DNA of 62,585 nt from JADFUS01 sp964600025 (GTDB lineage Bacteria; Bacteroidota; Bacteroidia; Bacteroidales; Rikenellaceae). Shown here piece by piece: positions 1 through 8,007 of this stretch. The stretch covers positions 1 to 62,585 of the forward strand of contig CAZRHJ010000006.1 in the NCBI GenBank assembly GCA_964600025.1, in the 5' to 3' direction. A model generated the notes under the pieces. The model saw nothing but the letters and a program-made list of their open reading frames with translations, was not told the origin of the DNA and did no database searches. Position numbers and translations under genes: made by a program. Position 1 is the stretch's first letter. Each line of letters opens with the position of its first letter.

Positions 1-221
1 AAAAATTTAGCAACTCCTTCAGGTACAGAGACAGATGGCATACATACGATTGAACCTATAAAATGAGTTCTTGGTATATCCATTTGAGATAGTTCAATTA
101 AATCTTTCCAAAGAATTTCCCACTCTTTTTTTGTCCAACTATAAGTGCGTTGAAATAAAGGAATTACATATTGTTTTGTTCCCTCTATAATTTCTTGTAA
201 TTTAGTTTCTTTTGCTTGCAT
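1..221 (-). CDS. DUF262-domain protein, N-terminal fragment (cut by window edge)
   Basis: Reading the minus strand from the ATG at 219-221 gives an open frame of 73 codons that runs off the left edge. It begins MQAKETKLQEIIEGTKQY and then shows IPLFQRTYSW, the I-P-x-F-Q-R-x-Y-x-W signature at the start of DUF262 proteins. That family includes the GmrS half of GmrSD-type modification-dependent restriction enzymes. The DGQQR-type nucleotide-binding motif and any DUF1524 HNH nuclease domain would lie outside the window, so it cannot be said whether this is a working nuclease. A TAnnTTTG box lies upstream at 256-263. The family call rests on a short but characteristic motif. Confidence 0.72.
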   Translation of the reverse strand, partial: MQAKETKLQEIIEGTKQYVIPLFQRTYSWTKKEWEILWKDLIELSQMDIPRTHFIGSIVCMPSVSVPEGVAKF

Positions 222-720
222 TTTATATCTAATTTAAATTTTGAATTATATGTTACAAAGTTACTTAAATTAATTTATATAATATATGTTAATTCTTTTT
301 TTTTACACCTTAACACATTCTTATACTTATTTTAAAATATTCTTAAACATCACCACATCATTAAACTGTTAATAAGGAATTTTTCCTTATATCCTGTAAT
401 ATTGTAGGGTTTGCCTACTAATATGCAGTAAATTAGAACCCTCTTCGTCAGTAAGAAAGCGTTCCCCATCTAAAAATGGCTAAAAATTGTTATAGGCAAA
501 CTATCTAAGGCTCGCCTAAATGAATAACTATATATAATATTAGTGGTTATTAAATCATTTGCTTTTGATGTATAACAAATATCTTCAATTAATAAGCTCA
601 CTTGATAAAGTAATATTCGTAAAAATATAATATTACTGGTGATTGTAGGAATTTTGGGAGTGGGTATAAGGTGTGATGAGAAATATTTGGGAACTTAGAA
701 AACAGAGTCTTTGGAGAGTT
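222..720. other. Non-coding stretch between the DUF262 gene and the infB terminator
   Basis: No convincing reading frame was found here on either strand, and no tRNA-like fold was noticed. Small inverted repeats are present: an 8-bp hairpin at 372-390 (ATAAGGAA/TTCCTTAT), a pair GTTTGCCTA (409-417) and TAGGCAAAC (493-501) about 75 bases apart, and GTAATATT/AATATTAC at 610-636. It could hold a small RNA or gene remains, but nothing identifies either. Confidence 0.5.
256..263 (-). promoter_or_regulatory. -7 box (TAACTTTG) upstream of the DUF262 gene
   Basis: The minus strand reads TAACTTTG, a match to the Bacteroidetes -7 consensus TAnnTTTG, 35 bases before the ATG. No clear TTTG lies at the expected -33 distance, so this is a tentative site. 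Confidence 0.4.
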
Positions 721-769
721 ACAAAGTAAAACGGCTGACAAAATATTTTGTCAGCCGTTTTTACTTTGT
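721..769 (-). terminator. Terminator of rimP-nusA-infB
   Basis: A long inverted repeat with a core of ACGGCTGACAAAA and TTTTGTCAGCCGT and outer arms ACAAAGTAAAA / TTTTACTTTGT starts 12 bases after the infB stop codon. The minus strand reads through it into a T-rich tract. The symmetry would also let it act on the plus strand. Confidence 0.85.
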
Positions 770-780
770 ATGTAGTAATG

Positions 781-3624
781 TTATTGTGCTACTTCTACTT
801 GTTCGTAGCCCTCTACGATATCTCCGATTTTGATGTCGTTGAAGTTTTCGATGTTTAGACCACATTCTAAGCCGTTTCCGACTTCTTTTGCATCGTCTTT
901 AAATCGTTTAAGTGAACCAAGTTTGCCAGTGTAGGCAACGACTCCGTCACGGATAATACGAATGTTTGTATTACGTGTGATTTTGCCTTCACGAACGATA
1001 CAACCTGCGATTGTTCCGACTTTGCTGATTTTGAATGTTTCAAGAACTTCGACAGAACAAGTGATTTTCTCTTTGAACTTAGGAGCAAGCATACCTTTAA
1101 TGGCATTTTTGATATCCTCGATAGCGTCATAGATAATTGAGTATAGACGAATCTCAATTTCTTCTTTTTCTGCTACTTTACGAGCATTTGCCGAAGGTCT
1201 TACTTGGAAACCAATAATCAAAGCATTTGATGCTGCTGCCAAAAGTACGTCTGATTCTGAAATCTGACCTACTGCTTTGTGGATAACTTTTACTTGAACT
1301 TGCTCTTGTGATTCTTTCAATAATGAGTCTGTAAGAGCCTCTACTGAACCGTCAAAGTCACCTTTGACAATGATATTAAGTTCTTGGAAGTTACCGATAG
1401 CGATACGGTGTCCGATATCGTCAAGTGTAATATGTTTTTGAGTACGAAGACCTTGGATACGTTGTAACTGCTCACGTTTGTTTGCAATATCACGTGCCTG
1501 TTTGTCATCGTCCATAATATTAAATTTATCACCTGCCTGAGGAGCTCCGTTAAGTCCCAATACTAATACTGGTGAAGATGGTCCAGCTTCTTTGATGCGT
1601 TTGCCCCTTTCGTTGAACATAGCTTTTACACGACCAGTGTAAGTTCCAGAAAGCATTGTATCTCCGATATTAAGCGTACCTCTTTGTACAAGTACAGTAG
1701 TTGTATAGCCTCTACCTTTATCCAATGAAGACTCAATCACAACGCCCTCAGCTCTACGAGCTGCATTTGCTTTAAGGTTTAGAATTTCTGATTCTAAAAT
1801 TACTTTTTCTAAAAGGTCTTCAACATTTTTACCACTTTTTGCTGCAATTTCTTGACATTGGTATTTACCTCCCCAATCTTCTACAAGGTAGTTCATTGCT
1901 GCTAACTGCTCACGTATTCTGTCTGGGTTTGCACCCGGTTTATCAATTTTGTTGATAGCAAATACAATAGGAACACCTGCGGCAGAAGCGTGGTTGATTG
2001 CCTCGATAGTTTGGGGCATAACACTGTCATCTGCTGCAATAATGATAATAGCAACGTCTGTAACACTTGCACCCCTTGCACGCATCGCTGTAAACGCCTC
2101 GTGACCCGGAGTATCCAAGAATGTTATACGTTTACCACCGTCCAAAACAACGTTGTATGCACCAATGTGCTGTGTGATACCACCAGCTTCACCTGCGATA
2201 ACGTTTGCTTTACGGATAAAGTCAAGTAAAGATGTTTTACCGTGGTCAACGTGTCCCATTACAGTTACGATTGGCGGACGTGGTGTCATATCTTCCTCAT
2301 TGTCTTCTTCACTTGCGATAGACTCTTGAATATCCACAGAAACAAACTCTACTTCGAAAGAAAATTCTTCGGCAACGATAGAAAGTGCCTCTGCATCAAG
2401 ACGTTGGTTGATAGATACCATCAAGCCCAAGTTCATACACGCTGTAATAACTTCTGTTACACTAACGTCCATCATCTTAGCCAAATCACTTACAGTAACA
2501 AACTCTGTTACTTTGATTTTCTTTTTCTCTATTTCTTGCAATTCCTGCTCTTGATTCAATTTTGCATTGAACGCATCACGTTTGTCTTTACGGTGAGCAG
2601 ATGTTTTGCTTTTCTTGTTTTTGTTAGAAAGTCTTGCAAGAGTTTCTTTAATTTGTTTTTGGATATCATCGTCAGAAATTTCTTGTTTTACAACTGGTGC
2701 AGATTTCTGATTATTGTTTTTGTTATTATTATGACGTCTGTCTTTGTTGGCATTGTCATTTGGTTTGTTAGGGCGAGATTGGTTGTTGTTAGAACCTTTA
2801 CTTGCCGCTGCTCCTTCTGGCTTATTGCCATTATTGTTAGCGTTGTTAGTCTTTTTAGGAGCATTTCCACCTTCACGATGATTTTTAGGGTTGTTAATAT
2901 CAACCTTATTGTCCTTTTTGATACGGTTACGCTTATTCTTGTTTTTCTTGTCCGCAGATTGAGCCTCTGGTTTCTTTTTCTCAAATTGAGATAAATCGAT
3001 TGTCCCTAATACTTTTGGTGCAGATATTTTATCTCCCTCAGTACTTGCTCTAAACAAATCCTTAGACTCTGCCATACGTTGGTCGTAAGTTTTGTTTGCT
3101 TTTTCTGTGTCGCCTTCTTTCACGGTAGGTTGTTCTACCTTAACATTGTCGGCTTTTTTAGTGTTGTTAATCACTTCTTTTTTGTTTTCGGTTATCTCAG
3201 GTTTAGAAACATTTGCTTTTGGCTTATGTTCCTGTTTTTTAGGCGTATTTGATTTAACCTCTTTTTTAGCCTCTTTGTGTTTAGGTTTTCTGTCAAATTG
3301 AGATAAATCAATACTGCCCAAAACCTTAACATTGCTGCTATCAAGTGGTTTTTCCTCTTTTACTACTGTTGTGTTTGCACTTTCTTCTTTGTTTTCCAAA
3401 GTTACTGTCTCGTTTTTAACCAATGGTTTTGGTTTTGCAACAATGTTCTTTTTCTCTCCACCAAATTCTTTTTCAACTGCTTTGTACATCTCGTCGTTAA
3501 GTACAAAATTAGGTGAATTTTCTACGGTGTATCCTTTTTTAGTAAGAAATTCAACGATAGATGTTTGACCTACGTTCAAGTTTCTTACTGCACTGTGCAT
3601 TCTTATTTTTTTGTCATTTGCCAT
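781..3624 (-). CDS. infB: Translation initiation factor IF-2
   Basis: 947-residue GTPase that brings initiator tRNA to the 30S subunit and promotes subunit joining. The first roughly 370 residues are low-complexity, rich in Lys, Asn and Glu, with a repeated segment IDLSQF (preceded by VLGS or VLGT) near residues 100 and 205. An IF2-N-type domain follows near 380-430. The G domain begins near residue 455 with GHVDHGKT (G1); DTPGHEAF (G3) and NKIDKP (G4) are also visible. Beta-barrel domains and the C-terminal IF2 domain end at VEVAQ. The length is usual for Bacteroidetes IF-2 with its long N-terminal extension. It is the last gene of rimP-nusA-infB and is followed by a strong hairpin. Asn/Lys composition, not transfer, probably explains the simple sequence at 2690-2950. 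Confidence 0.98.
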   Translation of the reverse strand: MANDKKIRMHSAVRNLNVGQTSIVEFLTKKGYTVENSPNFVLNDEMYKAVEKEFGGEKKNIVAKPKPLVKNETVTLENKEESANTTVVKEEKPLDSSNVKVLGSIDLSQFDRKPKHKEAKKEVKSNTPKKQEHKPKANVSKPEITENKKEVINNTKKADNVKVEQPTVKEGDTEKANKTYDQRMAESKDLFRASTEGDKISAPKVLGTIDLSQFEKKKPEAQSADKKNKNKRNRIKKDNKVDINNPKNHREGGNAPKKTNNANNNGNKPEGAAASKGSNNNQSRPNKPNDNANKDRRHNNNKNNNQKSAPVVKQEISDDDIQKQIKETLARLSNKNKKSKTSAHRKDKRDAFNAKLNQEQELQEIEKKKIKVTEFVTVSDLAKMMDVSVTEVITACMNLGLMVSINQRLDAEALSIVAEEFSFEVEFVSVDIQESIASEEDNEEDMTPRPPIVTVMGHVDHGKTSLLDFIRKANVIAGEAGGITQHIGAYNVVLDGGKRITFLDTPGHEAFTAMRARGASVTDVAIIIIAADDSVMPQTIEAINHASAAGVPIVFAINKIDKPGANPDRIREQLAAMNYLVEDWGGKYQCQEIAAKSGKNVEDLLEKVILESEILNLKANAARRAEGVVIESSLDKGRGYTTTVLVQRGTLNIGDTMLSGTYTGRVKAMFNERGKRIKEAGPSSPVLVLGLNGAPQAGDKFNIMDDDKQARDIANKREQLQRIQGLRTQKHITLDDIGHRIAIGNFQELNIIVKGDFDGSVEALTDSLLKESQEQVQVKVIHKAVGQISESDVLLAAASNALIIGFQVRPSANARKVAEKEEIEIRLYSIIYDAIEDIKNAIKGMLAPKFKEKITCSVEVLETFKISKVGTIAGCIVREGKITRNTNIRIIRDGVVAYTGKLGSLKRFKDDAKEVGNGLECGLNIENFNDIKIGDIVEGYEQVEVAQ

Positions 3625-3738
3625 ATTTACAAAAGTTTTTCGGCATTATTAATCCACGTGTTTTTGATAGGGCCGATACGTTTATCCAAAAACACATATC
3701 GTTATTTGTGTGAGAGCAATCTCTCTGTAATGAAAAAA

Positions 3739-4986
3739 TTATTGTTCGTCTGATTCAAACTCAGAACGTAATATTTCCATTACGTTTTCGATTGTCTCAA
3801 CTTCCAAATCTGTACGTTTTGCCAAATCGTCGATAGAGTAGGCAAGGACAGATTTTGCAGTGTCGCAACCAATTTTGATGAACTCATCAATTATCCATTG
3901 TTCAATTTCATCAGAGAAATCTTTTAACATAACGTCATCTTCTTCGATATCTGATTCTCTGTAAACCTCTATTGTGTAGTCTGTAAGCATACTTGCAAGT
4001 CTAATGTTGTTGCCATTCTTGCCAATAGCAGATGCTACTTCTGTTGGTTTCATTGATGCGTTTGCAACTTTGTTTTCCTCGTCAATAGTAATTGAAGTTA
4101 CTTTTGCAGGGTTCAAAGCTCTTTGAATAAACAAATTTACGTTGCTTGTATAGTTAATAACGTCAATATTTTCGTTTCTTAGCTCTTTTACGATAGTGAA
4201 AATACGTGAACCTTTAACACCGACACAAGCTCCCACTGGGTCAATTCTTTCGTCGTAACTTTCAACTGCAATTTTTGCTTTCTCTCCTGGGATACGAGCG
4301 ATTTTTTTGATAGTAATCAATCCGTCATATACCTCAGGAACTTCAAGTTCGAATAGTTTTTGTAGGAATTCGTTTGCAATACGTGAAAGAATAATCACTG
4401 GATTGTTATTGCGAATATCTACTCTATAAACTATTGCTTTGATAGTGTCGCCCTTGTGGTAAAAATCCGAAGGTATTTGTTCGCTACGTGGTAACAATAA
4501 TTCGTTATCGTCTTCGTCAAGTACCAAAATTTCTTTTTTCCAAACTTGATAAACCTCACCAGTTACAATCTCACCAATTCTTTCTTTGTATTTCTCATAA
4601 ATTGCGTTTTTCTCAATGTCAAGAATTTTTGAAGAAAGGTTTTGGCGTAATGCAAGAACTGAGCGACGACCAAAACTTGCAAGTTTAATTTCTGATGAAA
4701 CCTCTTCGCCAATTTCGTATGTTGAGTCAATTTGTTTTGCATCACTAAGTGTGATTTCTGTATTTGGATTTTCTAATGCGTCATCTGCAACAATTGTTTT
4801 GACCTGCCAAATCTCAAAGTCGCCTTTGTTTAAGTTTACGATTACGTCGAAGTTTTCGTCCGAACCGTAAGTTTTTATAATCATATTTCTGAATACATCT
4901 TCCAAAACACTTGCTAATGTTTCTCTGTCGATATTTTTTAGCTCTTTGAACTCAGAAATTGTTCCTAATAAATCTAAATTATCCAT
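3739..4986 (-). CDS. nusA: Transcription termination/antitermination factor NusA
   Basis: 415-residue RNA polymerase-binding factor that modulates pausing, intrinsic termination and rRNA antitermination. The order is an N-terminal polymerase-binding domain (about 1-125), an S1 domain (about 130-200, with GEIVTGEV at its start), and two KH domains; the second carries SAIGKNGNNIRLAS, a typical KH GxxG loop, near residue 340. The C-terminal acidic segment ends soon after KH2, so there are no E. coli-type AR repeats, as usual outside Proteobacteria. It lies 24 bases after rimP and 114 before infB in the conserved order. Its operon leader contains a terminator-like hairpin (5495-5521) that could be a target for NusA autoregulation; that link is inference. 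Confidence 0.97.
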   Translation of the reverse strand: MDNLDLLGTISEFKELKNIDRETLASVLEDVFRNMIIKTYGSDENFDVIVNLNKGDFEIWQVKTIVADDALENPNTEITLSDAKQIDSTYEIGEEVSSEIKLASFGRRSVLALRQNLSSKILDIEKNAIYEKYKERIGEIVTGEVYQVWKKEILVLDEDDNELLLPRSEQIPSDFYHKGDTIKAIVYRVDIRNNNPVIILSRIANEFLQKLFELEVPEVYDGLITIKKIARIPGEKAKIAVESYDERIDPVGACVGVKGSRIFTIVKELRNENIDVINYTSNVNLFIQRALNPAKVTSITIDEENKVANASMKPTEVASAIGKNGNNIRLASMLTDYTIEVYRESDIEEDDVMLKDFSDEIEQWIIDEFIKIGCDTAKSVLAYSIDDLAKRTDLEVETIENVMEILRSEFESDEQ

Positions 4987-5010
4987 TTTCTTTTAGTTTA
5001 TGATGTTAGA

Positions 5011-5472
5011 TTAAAACTTAAATACAAGGCATACTTTTTTAGCCTCAGAATATTTAAATGTATCTTTAAATTCTTTTTCTACTTTTCTTTTTTTGCCTTC
5101 TTCCAAAACTTTCATTGTGTAGGCAATAGTGAAGCCCTCTTCGGTAACTTCTTCCAAAATACCAGTGATTTTTCTGCTCTCGGTATTTAGTACCTCAATC
5201 TCTCTGCCAATATTTTTTTGGAATTGAACAAGGTGCTTGAATGGTTCCGATATAGATGCACTTGACACAGTAAGCTCATAGTCTTCTTCCTCTCTATCAA
5301 AATTACTTTCGATATGTTTGTTTAGTTCTATGCACTTGTCCAAAGATACGCCTTCGATAGCATCAAGCGTAATTTCTATGGTGTTTGTGGCACTACATTT
5401 GATGTCTATAACGACCAAATTGTTTTCTGTTGCGTATTTCTCAACGCAGTCTTGTAGTTTAGATATTTCCAT
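5011..5472 (-). CDS. rimP: Ribosome maturation factor RimP
   Basis: 153-residue small-subunit assembly factor. The N-terminal alpha/beta domain contains the ...DKCIELNKHIESNFDRE... region with ELTVSSASISEPFK, the equivalent of the family's 'LEVSSPGxxRPL' segment. The C-terminal Sm-like beta-barrel follows (GREIEVLN, GILEEV). The LEVSSPG motif is weakly conserved, as is common in Bacteroidetes. Identity is strongly supported by its place directly before nusA and infB. It is the first gene of the operon, with a two-box promoter at 5538-5568. Confidence 0.93.
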   Translation of the reverse strand: MEISKLQDCVEKYATENNLVVIDIKCSATNTIEITLDAIEGVSLDKCIELNKHIESNFDREEEDYELTVSSASISEPFKHLVQFQKNIGREIEVLNTESRKITGILEEVTEEGFTIAYTMKVLEEGKKRKVEKEFKDTFKYSEAKKVCLVFKF

Positions 5473-5494
5473 TATCCTTATAGTATATTATAAG

Positions 5495-5521
5495 AAAAAG
5501 GGAGATTCTATCTCCCTTTTT
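5495..5521 (-). terminator. Hairpin between the rimP promoter and rimP; lpxA terminator or leader attenuator
   Basis: AAAAAGGGAGA (5495-5505) pairs with TCTCCCTTTTT (5511-5521) around a 5-base loop. On the minus strand the 3' arm ends in a U-run, making an intrinsic-terminator shape. It lies about 85 bases past the lpxA stop codon, but also downstream of the rimP promoter box, so it falls inside the rimP leader as well. Confidence 0.75.
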
Positions 5522-5537
5522 CACTCTCTCACACCTG

Positions 5538-5568
5538 CAAAATTAATAAAAAATATTAAATCTGCAAA
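5538..5568 (-). promoter_or_regulatory. Promoter of rimP-nusA-infB (TTTG-N19-TAATTTTG)
   Basis: On the minus strand TTTG (5565-5568) and TAATTTTG (5538-5545) are separated by exactly 19 bases, matching the Bacteroidetes -33/-7 consensus. The predicted start near 5531-5535 leaves a leader of about 60 bases that contains the hairpin at 5495-5521. Confidence 0.7.
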
Positions 5569-5604
5569 ATATTTATCTTTTATTTTTGTATAAAAGTATA
5601 TTTT

Positions 5605-6405
5605 TTACATTTCTAAGTCGCTGTTATGCTTAGAGTAAGGTTTAATCATACCACGCTTAGAGTTTCTTCCGAAGTCCAAAATTTCGTTTTTGTAAACACT
5701 TTCTTCTGCATCGCTTTCAATTTTGTTAAGAGCATTAGTAGTGTTTAGTTCACTTTGGAATAGTGTACGGTAAATATCTTGCATTTGACCAATCTGTTTG
5801 GCTTCAAAACCCCTTCTTCTTAGTCCAACGATATTTAGTCCTACATAGCTAACTGGATTATGTCCTGCAATAACGTATGGAGGTACGTCTTTTCCTATAA
5901 GTGAGCCGCCTGCAATCATTGCGTGTTGTCCAATTTTTACGAATTGGTGTACTGCAACGTGTCCGCCAAGTATTGCCCAATCGCCAATCTCAACTTCTCC
6001 TGCTACCGAAACATTGTTTACTAAAATAACTCTATCTCCTACAACACAGTCGTGTGCAACGTGAGCGTAAGCCATAATCAAGCAGTTATTTCCAACTTTT
6101 GTGTATCCCTTTGCTTTTGTTCCTCTGTTGATTGTTGCACATTCTCTTACCATTGTGCCATCGCCAACATAACAAAGCGATTCTTCTCCCACAAATTTAA
6201 GGTCTTGTGGAATACCAGATACTACTGCACCAGAGTGAATATAACAACCTTTTCCAACTCTTGCACCATTCAACACTTTTGCACCCGATGCAATTATTGT
6301 GTTGTCTCCTATCTCTACATTGCCTTCTATATATGCGAAAGGTTGTACTGTTACATCTTTTCCTAATTTCGCATTAGTGTCAATGTACGCCAAATTACTA
6401 ATCAT
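5605..6405 (-). CDS. lpxA: Acyl-[ACP]-UDP-N-acetylglucosamine O-acyltransferase
   Basis: 266-residue cytoplasmic enzyme for the first step of lipid A synthesis, acylating UDP-GlcNAc at O-3. The N-terminal two thirds are left-handed beta-helix hexapeptide repeats (for example IGDNTIIASGAKV and VGKGCYIHSGAVV); the segment AYAHVAHDCVVGD carries the family's catalytic His, and a helical C-terminal domain follows. Eight bases separate its ATG from the stop of lpxC/fabZ, so the two are co-transcribed; the usual Bacteroidetes order is lpxC/fabZ then lpxA. Confidence 0.97.
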   Translation of the reverse strand: MISNLAYIDTNAKLGKDVTVQPFAYIEGNVEIGDNTIIASGAKVLNGARVGKGCYIHSGAVVSGIPQDLKFVGEESLCYVGDGTMVRECATINRGTKAKGYTKVGNNCLIMAYAHVAHDCVVGDRVILVNNVSVAGEVEIGDWAILGGHVAVHQFVKIGQHAMIAGGSLIGKDVPPYVIAGHNPVSYVGLNIVGLRRRGFEAKQIGQMQDIYRTLFQSELNTTNALNKIESDAEESVYKNEILDFGRNSKRGMIKPYSKHNSDLEM

Positions 6406-6413
6406 ATTATATA

Positions 6414-7805
6414 TTATTTGTTTTTAACTACTTGAGCTGTAAGCAAAGCCTCAGTCGCAAGTTGATCTCCCACATAGGCCTTAGCCTCCATATTCACTAT
6501 TCCTCTTCTTATAGGCTCAGTCAAATGCAAGATAAACACAAGCGTATCCCCCGGAATAACTTTACGTTTAAACTTAACTTGGTCTATTTTTAGGAAATAT
6601 GTTGAATATTCTTTTGGGTTATCAACATTTGCCAATACTAATACTCCTCCGCACTGTGCCATTGCCTCTACTATCAATACTCCTGGCATAACTGGTTCTT
6701 CTGGGAAGTGACCCACAAAAAACGGCTCGTTCATTGTAACGTTTTTGACCCCTATAATATTGTCATTGTCTAAGTGCATAATTTTATCAACCAACAAAAA
6801 TGGTGGACGGTGTGGCAACATTCCTTTGATATCGTTGATATCATACAAAGGTTTTGCATTTTGATCGTAACGGTATTTTGGTTTAGCTAAATCTTTTTTC
6901 ATCTGACGACGAATGATTTTTGCAAACTCTGTATTTGCAAAATGTCCAGTTTTAGAGGCAAAAACCTTGCCTTTAATTCTGCAACCTATCAAAAACAAGT
7001 CGCCCACTAAATCCAATAGTTTGTGTCTTGCAATCTCGTTTTCAAAATTTAGGACAGTATTGTTTAGATAGCCGTTTGAATTGACTTCTATGTTTTCGTT
7101 GTTAGTGATTTTCTTGATTTTATCAATTTGTTCTTGTGGAAGTTCTTTTTCTACAATTACAAGTGCATTGTCAATATCTCCTCCTTTGATTAGATTTAAA
7201 TCAAGAAGTGGCATAATGTCGTGCATAAATACAAATGTACGGCAAGGTGCAAGTTCAGAGCAAACTTCTTCGGCAGAGTTGATAGCAGCGTATTGCATAC
7301 CAATAACAGAAGAATTAAAATCTACGTTTATATTTGCTTTGAATTCACTATCTGGATAAATCGAAAGTTCGATGTTTTTTTCTGGAATACTATATGAAAG
7401 TTTTTCTGTTAGTGTGTAGTATTCTCTTGCTACGTTTTGGTCTATTACACCAATGTTGTTTATAGCCTCTACAAAATCTTTTGCACTACCGTCCATAATT
7501 GGAATCTCTGGTGCTGAAACTTCTACAATCGCATTGTCTACACCTGTACCATAGAATGACGCCATAAGGTGTTCGATAGTTGTTACTGATGCTTCGCCAC
7601 TTTTGATAGTTGTGCTACGAGATGTGTCTGTTACATTGTCAGCTATTGCTCTGATTTGTGGACAACCTTCAAGGTCTGTTCTTACAAATACTATACCTGT
7701 GTTTTCACTTGCTGGTTTGATTGTCATATTGATAATTGCACCAGTGTGTAGCCCCTTACCTTTTAAACTAATTTCCCCTTTTAGTGTTTTTTGCATATCT
7801 GTCAT
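6414..7805 (-). CDS. lpxC/fabZ: Bifunctional LpxC deacetylase / FabZ dehydratase
   Basis: Natural fusion found in Bacteroidetes. The N-terminal part (about 1-310) is UDP-3-O-acyl-GlcNAc deacetylase, with the zinc-site segment EHLMASFYGTGVDN, HKLLDLVGDL and the KTGHFANTEFA segment. The C-terminal part is 3-hydroxyacyl-ACP dehydratase FabZ, with MLPHRPPFLLVD and the active-site segment GHFPEEPVMPG. An in-frame ATG lies 30 bases upstream (7835), but the predicted transcript start near 7850 and homology favour MTDMQKTL at 7805, or MQKTL at 7796. The promoter at 7858-7888 is well formed. The gene couples lipid A deacetylation to fatty-acid supply and leads into lpxA. Confidence 0.95.
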   Translation of the reverse strand: MTDMQKTLKGEISLKGKGLHTGAIINMTIKPASENTGIVFVRTDLEGCPQIRAIADNVTDTSRSTTIKSGEASVTTIEHLMASFYGTGVDNAIVEVSAPEIPIMDGSAKDFVEAINNIGVIDQNVAREYYTLTEKLSYSIPEKNIELSIYPDSEFKANINVDFNSSVIGMQYAAINSAEEVCSELAPCRTFVFMHDIMPLLDLNLIKGGDIDNALVIVEKELPQEQIDKIKKITNNENIEVNSNGYLNNTVLNFENEIARHKLLDLVGDLFLIGCRIKGKVFASKTGHFANTEFAKIIRRQMKKDLAKPKYRYDQNAKPLYDINDIKGMLPHRPPFLLVDKIMHLDNDNIIGVKNVTMNEPFFVGHFPEEPVMPGVLIVEAMAQCGGVLVLANVDNPKEYSTYFLKIDQVKFKRKVIPGDTLVFILHLTEPIRRGIVNMEAKAYVGDQLATEALLTAQVVKNK

Positions 7806-7857
7806 AATCTTTCGTTTTAGAGTGTTATCTAACAAGATGTTAGCTAATTAAATCTTG

Positions 7858-7888
7858 CAAATTTAATCATTTTTTGCGATGTTGCAAA
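7858..7888 (-). promoter_or_regulatory. Promoter of lpxC/fabZ-lpxA (TTTG-N19-TAAATTTG)
   Basis: The minus strand has TTTG at 7885-7888, 19 bases, then TAAATTTG at 7858-7865. The -33 box lies inside the T-tract of the purL terminator, so purL's end and lpxC's promoter share bases. Confidence 0.75.
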
Positions 7889-7925
7889 AAAAAACGACAA
7901 GTAGAACGTTTTATTCTACTTGTCG
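7886..7925 (-). terminator. purL intrinsic terminator
   Basis: CGACAAGTAGAA (7895-7906) and TTCTACTTGTCG (7914-7925) form a perfect 12-bp stem with a 7-base loop. On the minus strand it is followed by a run of nine T (plus-strand A run 7886-7894). It lies about 80 bases past the purL stop codon. Confidence 0.9.
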
Positions 7926-7946
7926 GCAAATATATTATAAACTTTT

Positions 7947-7974
7947 TAGTATCGTTTGCTAAAAACGAGACTCG
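7947..7974 (+). repeat. Left-end remnant of the interspersed palindromic repeat
   Basis: The sequence TAGTATCGTTTGCTAAAAAC, followed by GAGACTCG, differs at only a few bases from the left end of the repeat family seen at 16281, 37997, 59677 and 62485. The rest of the element is absent. It is opposite in orientation to the preceding gene, purL, unlike the substantial copies. Confidence 0.7.
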
Positions 7975-8007
7975 TTTATGTTTTCTAAATTTAGAAAGAT
8001 GAAAATT

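Noticed and set aside
222..780. tRNA or rRNA gene
   Set aside because: No cloverleaf-like arms, conserved GTTCRA-type loop or rRNA-like segment were found by eye here or in other gaps.
2690..2950. Asn/Lys-rich stretch of infB as a mobile or repeat insertion
   Set aside because: It is in frame, in the family's low-complexity linker, and has no direct repeats at its edges.
2242..2994. 250-codon open frame on the plus strand inside infB, and other long antisense frames
   Set aside because: They lie within strongly supported genes in another frame, have poor composition for a protein, and no start context.
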